This document shows, piece after piece, positions 41,945 through 51,362 of a stretch of DNA of 62,795 bases (its first letter is position 1; each line of letters opens with the position of its first letter). The stretch is from the NCBI GenBank assembly GCA_016839915.1, contig JAEOTH010000174.1:1-62795 (forward strand). The letters are read 5' to 3'. The stretch comes from Promethearchaeota archaeon (GTDB lineage Archaea; Asgardarchaeota; Lokiarchaeia; Sigyniarchaeales; SOKP01). The notes under the pieces are model-generated. The model had not been told where the DNA came from, searched no databases, and worked only from the letters and a program-made list of their open reading frames with translations. A program made the translations under genes and the position numbers.

Positions 41945-42571
41945 CTACTCTTTTTTTATAAAAATATATCTTAATCTGTGAGTATGTGGTCCAAGTTCAC
42001 TGTGATTTTCATTTTCTTCAAGGATACCTGCTTCAATTGTAGAAAAAGAATTAAAATGCTCTAAGATATCTTTTTCTGTGAAATAATGCGTAGGTCTATA
42101 GGATTTGCTTTCAAAAGTATTTTCCTCGATTTTAGTTCCTTTCCCAAAACTATTTTCAAGCTCAGAAAATACAGTGAAAAACGCAATTCCATTCTTATTT
42201 AGTTGGTTATAACATTTTTCTATGAATATTACTCGTTCATTTTTAAGTAATAAGTGTAAAACATTATAGCAAAATATTGCATCATAGATTTCATTATTAA
42301 ATGGCATATCCAACACTGACCCTAAGATAAGTTTGGATTTTGAATCAAATTCTTTAGCAATATTCAGTGCTATTTCAGAAATTTCAATACCAGTTACTTC
42401 ATAGTTATTTTTTGAAAAAAACTTGGTATGCCGTCCGTAACCAGAACCGGGGATTAAAACTTTAATAATATCATACTTTTTAAACAATTTAAGGGCGTAA
42501 ATTGCTGTTTTACTAGGTTCAATTCCCCAGATTTTTCCTTTAACTGAGAATCTATTATTCCAATATTCCAT
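41945..42571 (-). CDS. Class I SAM-dependent methyltransferase (TehB-like)
   Basis: This 208-residue protein starts EYWNNRFSVKGKIWGIEPSKTA, a start typical of TehB/thiopurine-methyltransferase-like enzymes. It has the SAM motif VLIPGSGYGRHTKFF (about residues 38-52), acidic loop VTGIEISEIAL and the post-motif strand AIFCYNVLHLLLK. The C-terminal HYFTEKDILEHFNSF is also typical. These enzymes methylate small molecules such as tellurite, thiols or metalloids, but substrates vary. It lies alone on the minus strand between a membrane protein gene and the NAD-kinase-like gene. Confidence 0.82.
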   Translation of the reverse strand: MEYWNNRFSVKGKIWGIEPSKTAIYALKLFKKYDIIKVLIPGSGYGRHTKFFSKNNYEVTGIEISEIALNIAKEFDSKSKLILGSVLDMPFNNEIYDAIFCYNVLHLLLKNERVIFIEKCYNQLNKNGIAFFTVFSELENSFGKGTKIEENTFESKSYRPTHYFTEKDILEHFNSFSTIEAGILEENENHSELGPHTHRLRYIFIKKE

Positions 42572-42690
42572 GGATGTTAAAAATTAGATAAATTAAAAGA
42601 TTTAATTGTTCAAAATAAATATATCTTAATGAATATTAAAATTTCTTTTTAATTGAATTAATGTTAGAATATAAGGAATGATACTAAAAA

Positions 42691-43815
42691 TTGAAGAAAA
42701 ATAGTAATGGTATAAAAAAGATTGGCTTAATAATAAATCCAATTGCAGGAATGGGTGGTATTGTGGGGCTTAAAGGAACAGATGGAACAATTTACAGAGA
42801 AGCAATAAAAATGGGTGCAACACCAGTAGCTCCTATTCGGGCATCTGAATTATTATCAAATATAAAAAATAAAGAAAAAATTATTCTTTTAGTTGCACCT
42901 GGCAAGATGGGTGCTGATATCGTCAGAGATATTGATATACAATTCAGAATCATAGGAGAAATTGGTAAGGAAACTACAAAGGAGGATACAAAGAGAATTG
43001 CAAAACAAATGGTTAGAGAAAATATTGATCTTCTCATTTTTTGTGGAGGTGATGGAACAGCACGAGACATATTTGATTCAATTGGGCTAAAAAAGCCTAT
43101 AGTTGCATTACCCTCTGGAGTAAAAATGTTTAGCTCTGTTTTTGCTATTAATCCCAGAGCTGCGGCGGAAATCATCGATAAATTTATCGAAGAAGCAATC
43201 GAAACACAAGAAAAGGAAGTTCTTGATATTGATGAAGAGTTATTTCGACAAGATATCTTACAATCAAAATTATACGGATATTTAAAGGTACCAAAAATTC
43301 GAAGATTAATTCAATCAGGGAAAATAGGTTCTGGATTTGGGCAAACAATTGAAGAGAATAAAAAACAAATTGCTCAATTTATTGTTGAAAATATGCAACC
43401 TGATATATTATATTTATTGGGACCAGGTACCACAATAAAAACCATTACTGATAATCTTAATTTACCTAAAACTCTTTTAGGGATAGATGCAATTTATAAT
43501 AAACAGAGTGTTGGAAAAGATTTAAATGAAAAGGGTATTCTTGAATTATTCAATAAATATGATAAAGTTAACATTATAATTTCTCCCGTTGGAGGGCAAG
43601 GTTTTCTTTTTGGACGCGGAAATAAACAGATCACACCAAAAATTCTAAAATTTGTTGGAAAAGACAATATTAAAATTGTAGCAACCACAGAAAAAATGAG
43701 AGAATTAAATTATTTGAACGTCGATACTGGAAGTATTGAAACTGATGAATTGTTGAAAGGTTTTGGAAAAGTAATTACAGGTTATAAAGAAGAACTTATT
43801 GTTAAAATTGAATAA
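42691..43815 (+). CDS. ATP-NAD kinase family protein (COG3199/AcoX-like)
   Basis: This 374-residue protein begins KKIGLIINPIAGMGGIVGLKGTDG and has the GGDGTARDIFD motif that binds nucleotide in NAD and diacylglycerol kinases (near residues 116-126). A segment VALPSGVKMFSSVFAINPRAAAEII and the late strand IISPVGGQGFLFGRGNKQI match the COG3199 branch, which is longer than ordinary NAD kinases. Such proteins are annotated ATP-NAD kinase, but few have been tested, and AcoX itself has no known activity. The start is TTG with no strong ribosome-binding site. It is convergent with the AOR gene. Confidence 0.82.
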   Translation: MKKNSNGIKKIGLIINPIAGMGGIVGLKGTDGTIYREAIKMGATPVAPIRASELLSNIKNKEKIILLVAPGKMGADIVRDIDIQFRIIGEIGKETTKEDTKRIAKQMVRENIDLLIFCGGDGTARDIFDSIGLKKPIVALPSGVKMFSSVFAINPRAAAEIIDKFIEEAIETQEKEVLDIDEELFRQDILQSKLYGYLKVPKIRRLIQSGKIGSGFGQTIEENKKQIAQFIVENMQPDILYLLGPGTTIKTITDNLNLPKTLLGIDAIYNKQSVGKDLNEKGILELFNKYDKVNIIISPVGGQGFLFGRGNKQITPKILKFVGKDNIKIVATTEKMRELNYLNVDTGSIETDELLKGFGKVITGYKEELIVKIE

Positions 43816-43851
43816 TGTAAAAAAATATGAACATCTCATTCTTCATTAATT

Positions 43852-45735
43852 TTATCTTATTATATTCAATTCTCTTAATTTTGCTTCAGTTGGTCTGCCT
43901 GTATTCCAATCCCACCCTCTCTTATTGTAATAAACTTTTAGATTTTCCTCCAAATCTACTTTCACGTGAACCGTTTTACCTGTTTTTAACTCCTCAGTCA
44001 AGATTCCTGGTAACTTATCGTCTTGCCTTGTAATTCCTAAATTACAATTTATCAATCTCTTAAGATTATTAATGCGTTCTCCAACTTTTAGTATTGATTT
44101 TTTATCATAATTAAAACCTGTTGAGGCATTAATATGTCCGACAGTATGTTCCAAACTAAGATTGACAAAGGAACAGTTAACAGCAGAATCATCTATTGCT
44201 CTAATATCTTGTAAAGCAATGACCCCTTTTTCTCTCCCTTTTATTAATGATCTACTTTTCCCAATTTTTACACGTAATTCTGGATAGGAGGCTGCTGTTA
44301 TTTCTACACTATACCAATCACATTTTTGATGGCTTCCTCCAACACAAGATGTAATGTAGCTTAATGCTTGGCCCGCAAAAGCTCTTGGATCATGCATTGG
44401 CATTTCTAAACCTTTTACATGAGCAGCTAATTCAGGATCAACACGTAGTTTTTCAGCAATTCTTCGTACTCCTTCAGCTAGTATATCACCTATCCCTTCT
44501 CGATTTGATATTTTTTTAATTAAATTTAATATTAATTTACCGTTACCCCATTTTATTTCTTCAAATTTGATGTCGCTTAATGTTTCTTTAATTTTTGCAT
44601 TAATAATATTATTTTCAATTAAATATATCAAAAATGCAATACATACTCCGCTTGAAATTGTATCAATTCCATAAATATTACATAAATGATTAGCCAAAAT
44701 TACATCTTTAGAATCAAAAACCCCACATAATGGACCGAACGCAGCAACACTTTCATACTCAGGACCATCAACTTTTATTTCTTCGCCATTATCTTGAAGA
44801 ATTGTTTGTTTACCACACCTCACAGTACAGCCAGCACAGCCATAATCTAAAACGGGATATTTTTCTCTTAACGTTTTTCCTGTTAACTTTTCAGCGGGAA
44901 ATTCTGTTTCTGTAAAATAATATGCGGGAGTATCGCCAAGAGCCATCCCAATATCGAGGTAACAATTTGTTCCATATAAAGTGTATAATAGTGGTGTAGT
45001 TGTTTTAAGGAGATTTCCTCTTTTTGCTTCTTCGTCTTCTTTTATTAATTTCTTACCTATCTTTGGATCTGCCATTGTAATTCTTTCAGTTCCATGAATT
45101 GCAATTGCTTTCAATTTCTTTGAACCCATTATTGTTCCTAATCCACACCTCCCAATAACCCTGCCCTCATCATTTATAATTCCAGCATATTTCACTAGAT
45201 TCTCGCCACCGATTCCAATTGTAGCAACTCTAATTCGATCATTATTTAGCTCCGTCTTAATTATTGACTGTGTTTCATAAGTATCTTTGCCCCATAGTTT
45301 ACTAGCATTTTTAAATTCAATTGCGTGGTCATGAATGTATAGATATATCGGATCTTTAGATTTTCCTACAATAATTATCGCATCAAACCCGCAATTCCTA
45401 AGAGAAATACAAAAAAATCCTCCTGAAGTTCCTTCTCCCCAAATTCCAGTAAGTGGTGATATCCCAGTTACAGAATATCTACCTGAAGATGGTCTTATTG
45501 TTCCTGTTATAGGACCAGTAGCAAAAATTAACGGATTTATTTCTGATAGAGGATCATTTTTTAAAACTTCATAATCCTTATCCGATAACAAATCATATGT
45601 TATTTTAGCACTTAATCCAGTACCACCAAGATACTCTTTTGCGATGTGCTTTTCTAAATCTTTTATCTCTATAGTTTGATTATTTAAATTAATATATGCT
45701 ATTTTTCCATTATAACCATAATCAATTTTTTCCAT
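43852..45735 (-). CDS. aor: Tungsten-dependent aldehyde:ferredoxin oxidoreductase
   Basis: This 627-residue protein is a standard-length AOR. The N-terminal domain has YLGGTGLSAKITYDLL, FATGPITGTIRPSSGRYSVTG and GISPLTGIWGEGTSGGFF. The pterin region has GRCGLGTIMGSKKLKAIA. The cluster ligands are in YGCAGCTVRCGKQ (C-x2-C-x3-C, about residues 302-309), with a fourth likely in DDSAVNCSFVNLS. It oxidises aldehydes to carboxylates and reduces ferredoxin. It lies 22 bp behind the iron-type alcohol dehydrogenase, so the pair can interconvert alcohol, aldehyde and acid. A GAGG sequence precedes the ATG. Confidence 0.95.
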   Translation of the reverse strand: MEKIDYGYNGKIAYINLNNQTIEIKDLEKHIAKEYLGGTGLSAKITYDLLSDKDYEVLKNDPLSEINPLIFATGPITGTIRPSSGRYSVTGISPLTGIWGEGTSGGFFCISLRNCGFDAIIIVGKSKDPIYLYIHDHAIEFKNASKLWGKDTYETQSIIKTELNNDRIRVATIGIGGENLVKYAGIINDEGRVIGRCGLGTIMGSKKLKAIAIHGTERITMADPKIGKKLIKEDEEAKRGNLLKTTTPLLYTLYGTNCYLDIGMALGDTPAYYFTETEFPAEKLTGKTLREKYPVLDYGCAGCTVRCGKQTILQDNGEEIKVDGPEYESVAAFGPLCGVFDSKDVILANHLCNIYGIDTISSGVCIAFLIYLIENNIINAKIKETLSDIKFEEIKWGNGKLILNLIKKISNREGIGDILAEGVRRIAEKLRVDPELAAHVKGLEMPMHDPRAFAGQALSYITSCVGGSHQKCDWYSVEITAASYPELRVKIGKSRSLIKGREKGVIALQDIRAIDDSAVNCSFVNLSLEHTVGHINASTGFNYDKKSILKVGERINNLKRLINCNLGITRQDDKLPGILTEELKTGKTVHVKVDLEENLKVYYNKRGWDWNTGRPTEAKLRELNIIR

Positions 45736-45757
45736 TTTTTTTTCCTCTAATTTATAT

Positions 45758-47044
45758 TTAAAAATCTATAAACCTACCATCCCAAGCATATTCAAAAATT
45801 TTCCTATATTGTTCTTCATTAATAGGACGATATGTTGTTAACGTTACAGCATCATTCATAGCATAATCTACTAATTTATCTAATTTTTCAAAATAATTCT
45901 GTTTGCTTACTATTGGTTCTTTGATATCTTTAACACAAGTGGAGCCTTCAACTGAGTGAATGAAATTTTTAAGTTTTTGAATGAATTCTCTTAATAAATT
46001 GTCTCTACTCTTATTTTCTGTTGGTATACCGAAAAGTGGGCATAATTCTATCCATCTATCAGTAACTTTCGCTTTAAAAGTAATTCCATATGGTAAGAAT
46101 AAACTAACAGCAATCCCATGATGGACGCTAAAAATTTTGCCAAAACTATGTCCTAACGCATGATTTATTCCAGGAGCCATATTGCCATATGACCCAAATG
46201 CTGCCCAGGTAGAAGCTATTTGCATATGACTTCGAGCTTCAATATCTTTTCCACCATATTTATAAGAACGAGAAAGATATTTTACAATTTCTTCAATAGT
46301 GGTTTTATTGGTCGCATCAAAATAAGGATTACCCCAATTTGTAGTAAATGATCCCATTGCATGTGCTAATGCATCCAACCCTGTAGCTTTTGTTAAAAAG
46401 GGTGGTAAATCTTTAACAAATTCTGGATCTAGTATAGTAATATCTGCGAGTAATTCTTCATGTACAACCTCAACTTTTTTTGGAGGATCTCTCGAAGTAT
46501 CAGTTATTAAAGCAGCTGTAGCAGTTTCAGAGCCGGTTCCGGCGGTAGTGGGTATCGCAATCAAGTATTTAATCTTTTGACGTAATCCCAGTGCTGCTCC
46601 AATACTAGGCAAAATCATGAAAAGATTTTGTTTTGGTTTTTCATATTTTACCATAACCATCTTAGCTGTATCCATTACACTCCCTCCTCCAATAGCAATT
46701 ATCACTTTTGGATTATATTCATTACAAGCTTTTGCTCCTTCATCTATAGTTGAAACTGGAACCTCTGGTAAAACTCCTGACCAAATTTTATAGTCCATTT
46801 CGATTAGTTTAAGGAAATCCTCTACATTTTTAACAAATTTTTTTGTAAATGAATCAGTGATAATTAAAGCCTTTCTCTCCTCCTTACTAATAGTTGCTTC
46901 TAAATATCTTGCAACCTTGAGTAAGGCTGATTTACCCGTGTATATTCTCGATAAGAAAAAATTAGTTTCTAAACCTCTAACAGCTCTAGCTCCTAAAATT
47001 GGCATCAGATCTTTAATAATTTGTGATTCATACCAAGTAGGCAT
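45758..47044 (-). CDS. Iron-containing alcohol dehydrogenase
   Basis: This 428-residue group III alcohol dehydrogenase has the NAD motif AIGGGSVMDTAKM (about residues 116-128), TTAGTGSETATAALIT, and metal-binding residues in ATGLDALAHAMGSF, INHALGHSFGKIFSVHHG (His near 294 and 308). Members reduce aldehydes or ketones, or oxidise alcohols, with NAD(P)H. It is the first gene of a two-gene operon with the AOR that follows. The N-terminus is slightly longer than usual. The pair could make alcohol as an electron sink from amino-acid-derived aldehydes. Confidence 0.92.
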   Translation of the reverse strand: MPTWYESQIIKDLMPILGARAVRGLETNFFLSRIYTGKSALLKVARYLEATISKEERKALIITDSFTKKFVKNVEDFLKLIEMDYKIWSGVLPEVPVSTIDEGAKACNEYNPKVIIAIGGGSVMDTAKMVMVKYEKPKQNLFMILPSIGAALGLRQKIKYLIAIPTTAGTGSETATAALITDTSRDPPKKVEVVHEELLADITILDPEFVKDLPPFLTKATGLDALAHAMGSFTTNWGNPYFDATNKTTIEEIVKYLSRSYKYGGKDIEARSHMQIASTWAAFGSYGNMAPGINHALGHSFGKIFSVHHGIAVSLFLPYGITFKAKVTDRWIELCPLFGIPTENKSRDNLLREFIQKLKNFIHSVEGSTCVKDIKEPIVSKQNYFEKLDKLVDYAMNDAVTLTTYRPINEEQYRKIFEYAWDGRFIDF

Positions 47045-47217
47045 CTTAAAATATCCCCTTTATTATCTTATTCAATTATTTTTTACAATAATAAGTAGTA
47101 AAGGCTTATTCAATAAAAAAACATTTTTAATATCATTTTTCGATATTATCTTAAAAACAAAATCATAATGAAACTCATATCTTTAATTTTAATATATAAT
47201 TCCTTGGTTTTACAATT

Positions 47218-48201
47218 ATGAAGATAAGACTGAATATGAACGAGATGTTTAAATCTCCTCCAGAATATATAATAAATCCAGTAAAAGAGAGTATTAGTCA
47301 GATTAACCGGTATACGCCTCAAAGCGAAGTGGATCTTTTAGTTGATCGCTTAGCACGCTATGCAAAAGTTCCTCATGAGTCTATATTTCTAAGTCCTGGT
47401 TCAGATCTCTTGATTAAAGAATTTATCTTTTTATTTTCAAATAACAGACAAATAATAATTGCTGATCCAACTTTTGTAGTAATAAATAATTCTGCTCAAA
47501 ATACTGACTCCGCTTTATTAAAAATTAAATTAAATGAACCAAATTACCAAATCTCTATAGAGTCTTTAGTTAATGAATTAGAAACTCCATCTTTAATTGT
47601 TTTTGATAATCCAAATAATCCAACTGGAAGTTTAATATTGACTCAAAAAGATATTGAGATTATTTTAAACCATGAAAATGTAATCTTATTACTTGATGAG
47701 GCTTATTATGAATTCTCTAAAGTTAGTTATGTTGAATTGATAAAAAGTTATCCTAATCTTGCGATATTAAGAACTTTAAGTAAATCTTTTGGATTAGCAG
47801 GATCTGGGATTGGATATTTAATTACAGGAGATTTAATACGTAAAAAATTCCAAGGATTAGAGATTATGTTACCATATCCAAGTGTGATCGCGGGAATAAA
47901 AGCTTTAGAACATTCAAGTTATATGGATGATTACATAAATGAAATAGAGACTGAAAAAGGAAGAATTATCAGCGTTGCATTAGAATTAGGAATAGAAGTT
48001 TATCCAAGTTATACAAATTTTATACTGATGAAATCAGAATTACAAAATATTTCAGAAAAGTTAGCAAGGCAGGGAGTATTAGTACATGATGCATCAAATC
48101 AATTAGGATCGGAATATTTCAGAGTTACCATAGGTTCTAAAAAAGAAAATGATTTCTTTTTAGAATCTCTCAAAAAAATTATTATTAATACAAACCATTG
48201 A
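47218..48201 (+). CDS. Class I/II aminotransferase, histidinol-phosphate aminotransferase-like
   Basis: This 327-residue PLP enzyme resembles HisC and related aminotransferases. It has FLSPGSDLLIKEFIFLF, IVFDNPNNPTGSLI (cofactor-contacting NPNNPTG), LLLDEAYYEFS and the Schiff-base lysine in LRTLSKSFGLAGSGIGYLI near residue 190. It is about 25-30 residues shorter than typical HisC. No histidine genes are nearby, so an amino-acid-catabolic role or a HisC-like CobD/Cobyric function is also possible. It is divergent from the alcohol dehydrogenase gene. The ATG has no obvious ribosome-binding site, as expected for a leaderless transcript. Confidence 0.85.
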   Translation: MKIRLNMNEMFKSPPEYIINPVKESISQINRYTPQSEVDLLVDRLARYAKVPHESIFLSPGSDLLIKEFIFLFSNNRQIIIADPTFVVINNSAQNTDSALLKIKLNEPNYQISIESLVNELETPSLIVFDNPNNPTGSLILTQKDIEIILNHENVILLLDEAYYEFSKVSYVELIKSYPNLAILRTLSKSFGLAGSGIGYLITGDLIRKKFQGLEIMLPYPSVIAGIKALEHSSYMDDYINEIETEKGRIISVALELGIEVYPSYTNFILMKSELQNISEKLARQGVLVHDASNQLGSEYFRVTIGSKKENDFFLESLKKIIINTNH

Positions 48202-48287
48202 TTAAAAATTTATTAACATTAACAACAAATTCTTTTCCATTAATGAATAAATTATAAAGAGTTAAATTTTGAATTTAAGGTGATTAT

Positions 48288-49121
48288 GTGAGTGAAAAAA
48301 TTAATAGAATATCAATAATTGGAGCAGGATATATGGGTCGCCAAATTATTGAGAAATCTGCTTTGTATGGATACAATATAAATGTTTTTGACGTAAGTTC
48401 TGAAGGATTAGAGGAATTTATTAATGATGTAAAAAAGAAAATTGACAAGAAGAAAATCAAAATTGATATTACGATCTATAATAGTATTTCTGAAGCTGTA
48501 AAAAATGCAGATTTAATTATTGAGGCTGTTCCAGAGAAGCTTGAATTAAAAAGAGAAATTTTTTCACAAATTGATAAATCAGCTCCATCTCATGCCATAC
48601 TTGCCACAAATAGTTCTTCCATTCCAATTTCAAAACTAGAAGAAGAGGTTGAACGAAAAGATAAAGTAATGAATATTCACTTCTACAACCTTTTTACTAT
48701 GCCATTGGCGGACATCATGCGGGGAACTCAAACAAGTGATGCTACATTCCAGAAGAGTAAATTATGGGTAGAAAGTATTGAAGTTATACCGCTTGAGGTC
48801 AAAAAAGAGTGTTATGGTTTTGTTCTTAATAGAATATGGAGAGCTATTAAAAAAGACTGTCTAAAGATCTGGGCCAAAGGTTATGCTGATCTTGAAACCA
48901 TTGATAAAGCTTGGCCTATTTTTTGCCAATATTTTATCACAAATAATTTTGGCCCTTTTAAATTCATGGATCGAATTGGCTTGGATGTGATTTACGATAT
49001 AGAGATGTCTTACTTCAAAAATAGTGGATTAGGAGATGATGAACCACCGGATAATCTTAAAGAAATGGTTGTTAGAGGGGAATTAGGAGTTAAAACTGGA
49101 AAAGGATTTTATAATTATTAA
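48288..49121 (+). CDS. 3-hydroxyacyl-CoA dehydrogenase-like protein
   Basis: This 277-residue protein has the family's Rossmann start RISIIGAGYMGRQII, the strand ADLIIEAVPEKLELK, TNSSSIPISKL and the C-terminal dimer domain ending GELGVKTGKGFYNY. The family oxidises 3-hydroxyacyl-CoA. The usual catalytic HFFNPVPVMKLVEV reads HFYNLFTMPLADIM here, with the His kept but the Pro missing and the Glu position occupied by Asp. Substrate may therefore differ, and L-carnitine or other hydroxyacids are possible. GTG start with AAGGTGAT before it. In a lysine fermenter, 3-hydroxybutyryl-CoA would be an obvious candidate. Confidence 0.82.
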   Translation: MSEKINRISIIGAGYMGRQIIEKSALYGYNINVFDVSSEGLEEFINDVKKKIDKKKIKIDITIYNSISEAVKNADLIIEAVPEKLELKREIFSQIDKSAPSHAILATNSSSIPISKLEEEVERKDKVMNIHFYNLFTMPLADIMRGTQTSDATFQKSKLWVESIEVIPLEVKKECYGFVLNRIWRAIKKDCLKIWAKGYADLETIDKAWPIFCQYFITNNFGPFKFMDRIGLDVIYDIEMSYFKNSGLGDDEPPDNLKEMVVRGELGVKTGKGFYNY

Positions 49122-49129
49122 ACCAAATA

Positions 49130-49139
49130 TTTTTTTTTT
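49130..49139 (+). terminator. Oligo-T terminator candidate
   Basis: A run of ten T begins nine bases after the stop codon of the hydroxyacyl-CoA dehydrogenase-like gene, followed by GATTTTT. This is the usual archaeal U-tract form. There is no hairpin. Confidence 0.45.
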
Positions 49140-49191
49140 GATTTTTAATTTGAGAAAGTAATAAAGTCTTAATTTTTGTTTGTTATTACCG

Positions 49192-49908
49192 ATGTCTGAA
49201 AAAAGAAAACAGGATATTCAACGGATTAAAGAACTTGAAAGTATTAATTTAGCAAGGGAAGAAATTAGAGATTTTGTAATAGAGACTAAAAAACAAGTTG
49301 AAAAAGACAATGATCTACTCGCAAATAGAATCAATAATGATCTAAAAAGTAGAGGTATAAAATCTATAGATATTGTTGGAGCAATAGGTGCCGGGAAAAC
49401 AGCACTATTAGAAAAAATATCAGAAAAAATATCTAAAAAATACAGAATCTTAGTAATTTGTGGTGATATAACAACTCGAGTTGATGCTGATAGGATTGAG
49501 AAACATAATGTTGATACAATACAAATTAATACTGGACGTGAATGTGCTTTAAACGCATATCATATTTATCAAGTTTTAAATAATATAGATTTAAATGATT
49601 ATGATTTAATTTTTATAGAAAATGTTGGAAATCTAATTTGTCCATCTGAGTTCCAATTAGGGACAGATAAAAGAATCACCATTGTTTCAATTACTGAAGG
49701 TGAATGGGTTATTGAAAAACATCCAATGCTATTTAAAATGTCTGATATCGCTGTTATTAATAAAATAGATCTTTTAGAGAGATTAGGGACAAATATTGAT
49801 AAAATGAAAAAGGATGCTAAGAGTTTCAACCCAAATATAAAAGTTATAACCACTAGTGCTAAAAATAACAAAAATATTGATTTATTAATTGAAGCCTTAG
49901 AGCTATAG
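49192..49908 (+). CDS. hypB: HypB-like GTPase (hydrogenase nickel incorporation family)
   Basis: From ATG 49192 (MSEKRKQDIQRI) this is a 238-residue GTPase. P-loop IVGAIGAGKTALLEKI at about 60-75, CGDITTRVDADRIEKHN, FIENVGNLICPSEFQLGTDK and INKIDL are diagnostic for HypB, the nickel-delivery GTPase of NiFe hydrogenase maturation. In ordinary HypB the metal site is a Cys-His pair in GxxCHLDAH; here it reads GRECALNAY, so the His is absent. The Cys in NLICP is present. No other hyp or hydrogenase genes are in the window. A TTG four codons upstream is the alternative start. The next gene follows after 20 bp. Confidence 0.85.
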   Translation: MSEKRKQDIQRIKELESINLAREEIRDFVIETKKQVEKDNDLLANRINNDLKSRGIKSIDIVGAIGAGKTALLEKISEKISKKYRILVICGDITTRVDADRIEKHNVDTIQINTGRECALNAYHIYQVLNNIDLNDYDLIFIENVGNLICPSEFQLGTDKRITIVSITEGEWVIEKHPMLFKMSDIAVINKIDLLERLGTNIDKMKKDAKSFNPNIKVITTSAKNNKNIDLLIEALEL

Positions 49909-49928
49909 AAATTTATGGAGTAAAAAAA

Positions 49929-50363
49929 ATGAAAAAAGATTTAAAAGAGATTGAGAAAACAATTAGCGATTTAGAGTTGAATTCTCAATCTCAGATTCAG
50001 GAATTATTAAGCAATTTTCTAAAAACTCATCTTAAACGAAGTAAGATTGAGAATTTCATAGGAGATTATCCCACATTCATAGAACCAGTTTATCTTGAAG
50101 AGAATGTCAAAATCGGAGATGATGTACTTCTCGGACCAAAAGTATACATAGGAAAAAACTCTGAGATAAAAGATTATGTTGAAATTTCAAACTCAATTAT
50201 TTTTGATAATGTTATAATTGGTGAAAACATGAAGTTGGATAATTGTATTATTGGAAAAAACACTATGTTGAGTATTAAGAATTTAAATGTAGACAATTGT
50301 GTTGTAATTGGAAAAATCAAAACTAAAGAAGAACTTTACAAGATCATGTATAAATTGAAGTAA
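49929..50363 (+). CDS. Left-handed beta-helix (hexapeptide repeat) protein
   Basis: This 144-residue protein starts with a charged helix (residues 1-40) and then shows hexapeptide repeats (NVKIGDDVLLGPKVYIGKNS, EISNSIIFDNVIIGENMK, NCIIGKNTMLSIKN). These form a left-handed parallel beta-helix as in N-acetyltransferases and the C-terminal domain of nucleotidyltransferases. There is no nucleotidyltransferase domain, so it may be a stand-alone regulatory or scaffold piece. It is 20 bp behind the HypB-like gene and probably co-transcribed. The function is unknown. Confidence 0.7.
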   Translation: MKKDLKEIEKTISDLELNSQSQIQELLSNFLKTHLKRSKIENFIGDYPTFIEPVYLEENVKIGDDVLLGPKVYIGKNSEIKDYVEISNSIIFDNVIIGENMKLDNCIIGKNTMLSIKNLNVDNCVVIGKIKTKEELYKIMYKLK

Positions 50364-50416
50364 TCTAATTTACAACAGAATGGTTCTTTTATTTAATAAA
50401 AAATAGGTAGTCTATT

Positions 50417-51229
50417 TTGAATTATGATAAATATTTTGAGATAAATCTTAAAAGGTGGAATGAGCTCGTAGATATTAATGCTAAATCTAAAGGGTATGAT
50501 TTAGAAGGATTCAGATCAGGAAAAACCTCTTTACTTTCAATAGAACTTGAGGAATTAGGAGATGTTAATGGAAAATCTTTATTACATCTGCAATGCCACT
50601 TTGGGATGGATACACTTTCATGGGCGAGATTAGGAGCCAGGGTTACTGGTGTTGATTTTTCAGATAAAGCAATTTCTTTAGCAAAAGAGTTAAGTGAAGT
50701 ACTAAATATTCCTGCGAGATTTATCAAAGCAAATATATATAATATTCCGAATATATTAAATGAACAATTTGATATTGTATTTACTTCATATGGGGCAATT
50801 TGCTGGTTACCTGATATAGTCAAATGGGCTCAAATTATAGATGATTATTTATATCCGGGTGGAATTTTTTATGTTATAGATAATCATCCTTTTGGTCTTC
50901 TTATTGATGAACATAAAGAACCATTTAAAGTAGGCTATAATTATTTTTCTGAAGGAGAACCAATATATTGGAATGAGGATGGTTCATATGCAGATCCTTC
51001 AGCAAAACTAAAGAACCGAGAATCTTACGATTGGCTTCATAGTATGAGTGTGATAGTGAATGCTTTAATAAACACTAATTTTGAAATTGAATTTTTGCAT
51101 GAATTTCCATTTACTTTTCATAATATACATCCTGATATGAAAAGGAGAGAAGATGGATATTGGGAATTCCAAAATTTTAATTTCTCTGTTCCAATGATGT
51201 TTTCGATCAAGGCTTATAAGAAAATTTGA
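50417..51229 (+). CDS. SAM-dependent methyltransferase
   Basis: This 270-residue class I methyltransferase has the SAM motif as LLHLQCHFGMDTLSWARLGARVTGVDFSDKA (residues ~54-84), where the GxGxG is replaced by QCHFG, a known subgroup. It also has FDIVFTSYGAICWLPDIVKWA, YPGGIFYVIDNHPFG and a long C-terminal part (SYDWLHSMSVIVNALINTNF). It resembles the ubiquinone-type/27-O-demethylrifamycin-like branch of small-molecule methyltransferases. Start is TTG; an alternative ATG further in would remove conserved residues. Substrate unknown. Confidence 0.83.
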   Translation: MNYDKYFEINLKRWNELVDINAKSKGYDLEGFRSGKTSLLSIELEELGDVNGKSLLHLQCHFGMDTLSWARLGARVTGVDFSDKAISLAKELSEVLNIPARFIKANIYNIPNILNEQFDIVFTSYGAICWLPDIVKWAQIIDDYLYPGGIFYVIDNHPFGLLIDEHKEPFKVGYNYFSEGEPIYWNEDGSYADPSAKLKNRESYDWLHSMSVIVNALINTNFEIEFLHEFPFTFHNIHPDMKRREDGYWEFQNFNFSVPMMFSIKAYKKI

Positions 51230-51362
51230 TTTTGAATCTTCTTATTAGTATTATTTAAAATAATTCATACTAATAGCGTTATTTCTTGAATTATAAGAAA
51301 TCTAAGAATTCTAAAAGAAAAGAAATTTAAAAAAAGAAAATTTGAAAAAATTAATGATTTAT

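Noticed and set aside
49192-49908. Hydrogenase maturation cluster
   Set aside because: No hypA, C, D, E, F or hydrogenase structural gene was found in the window.
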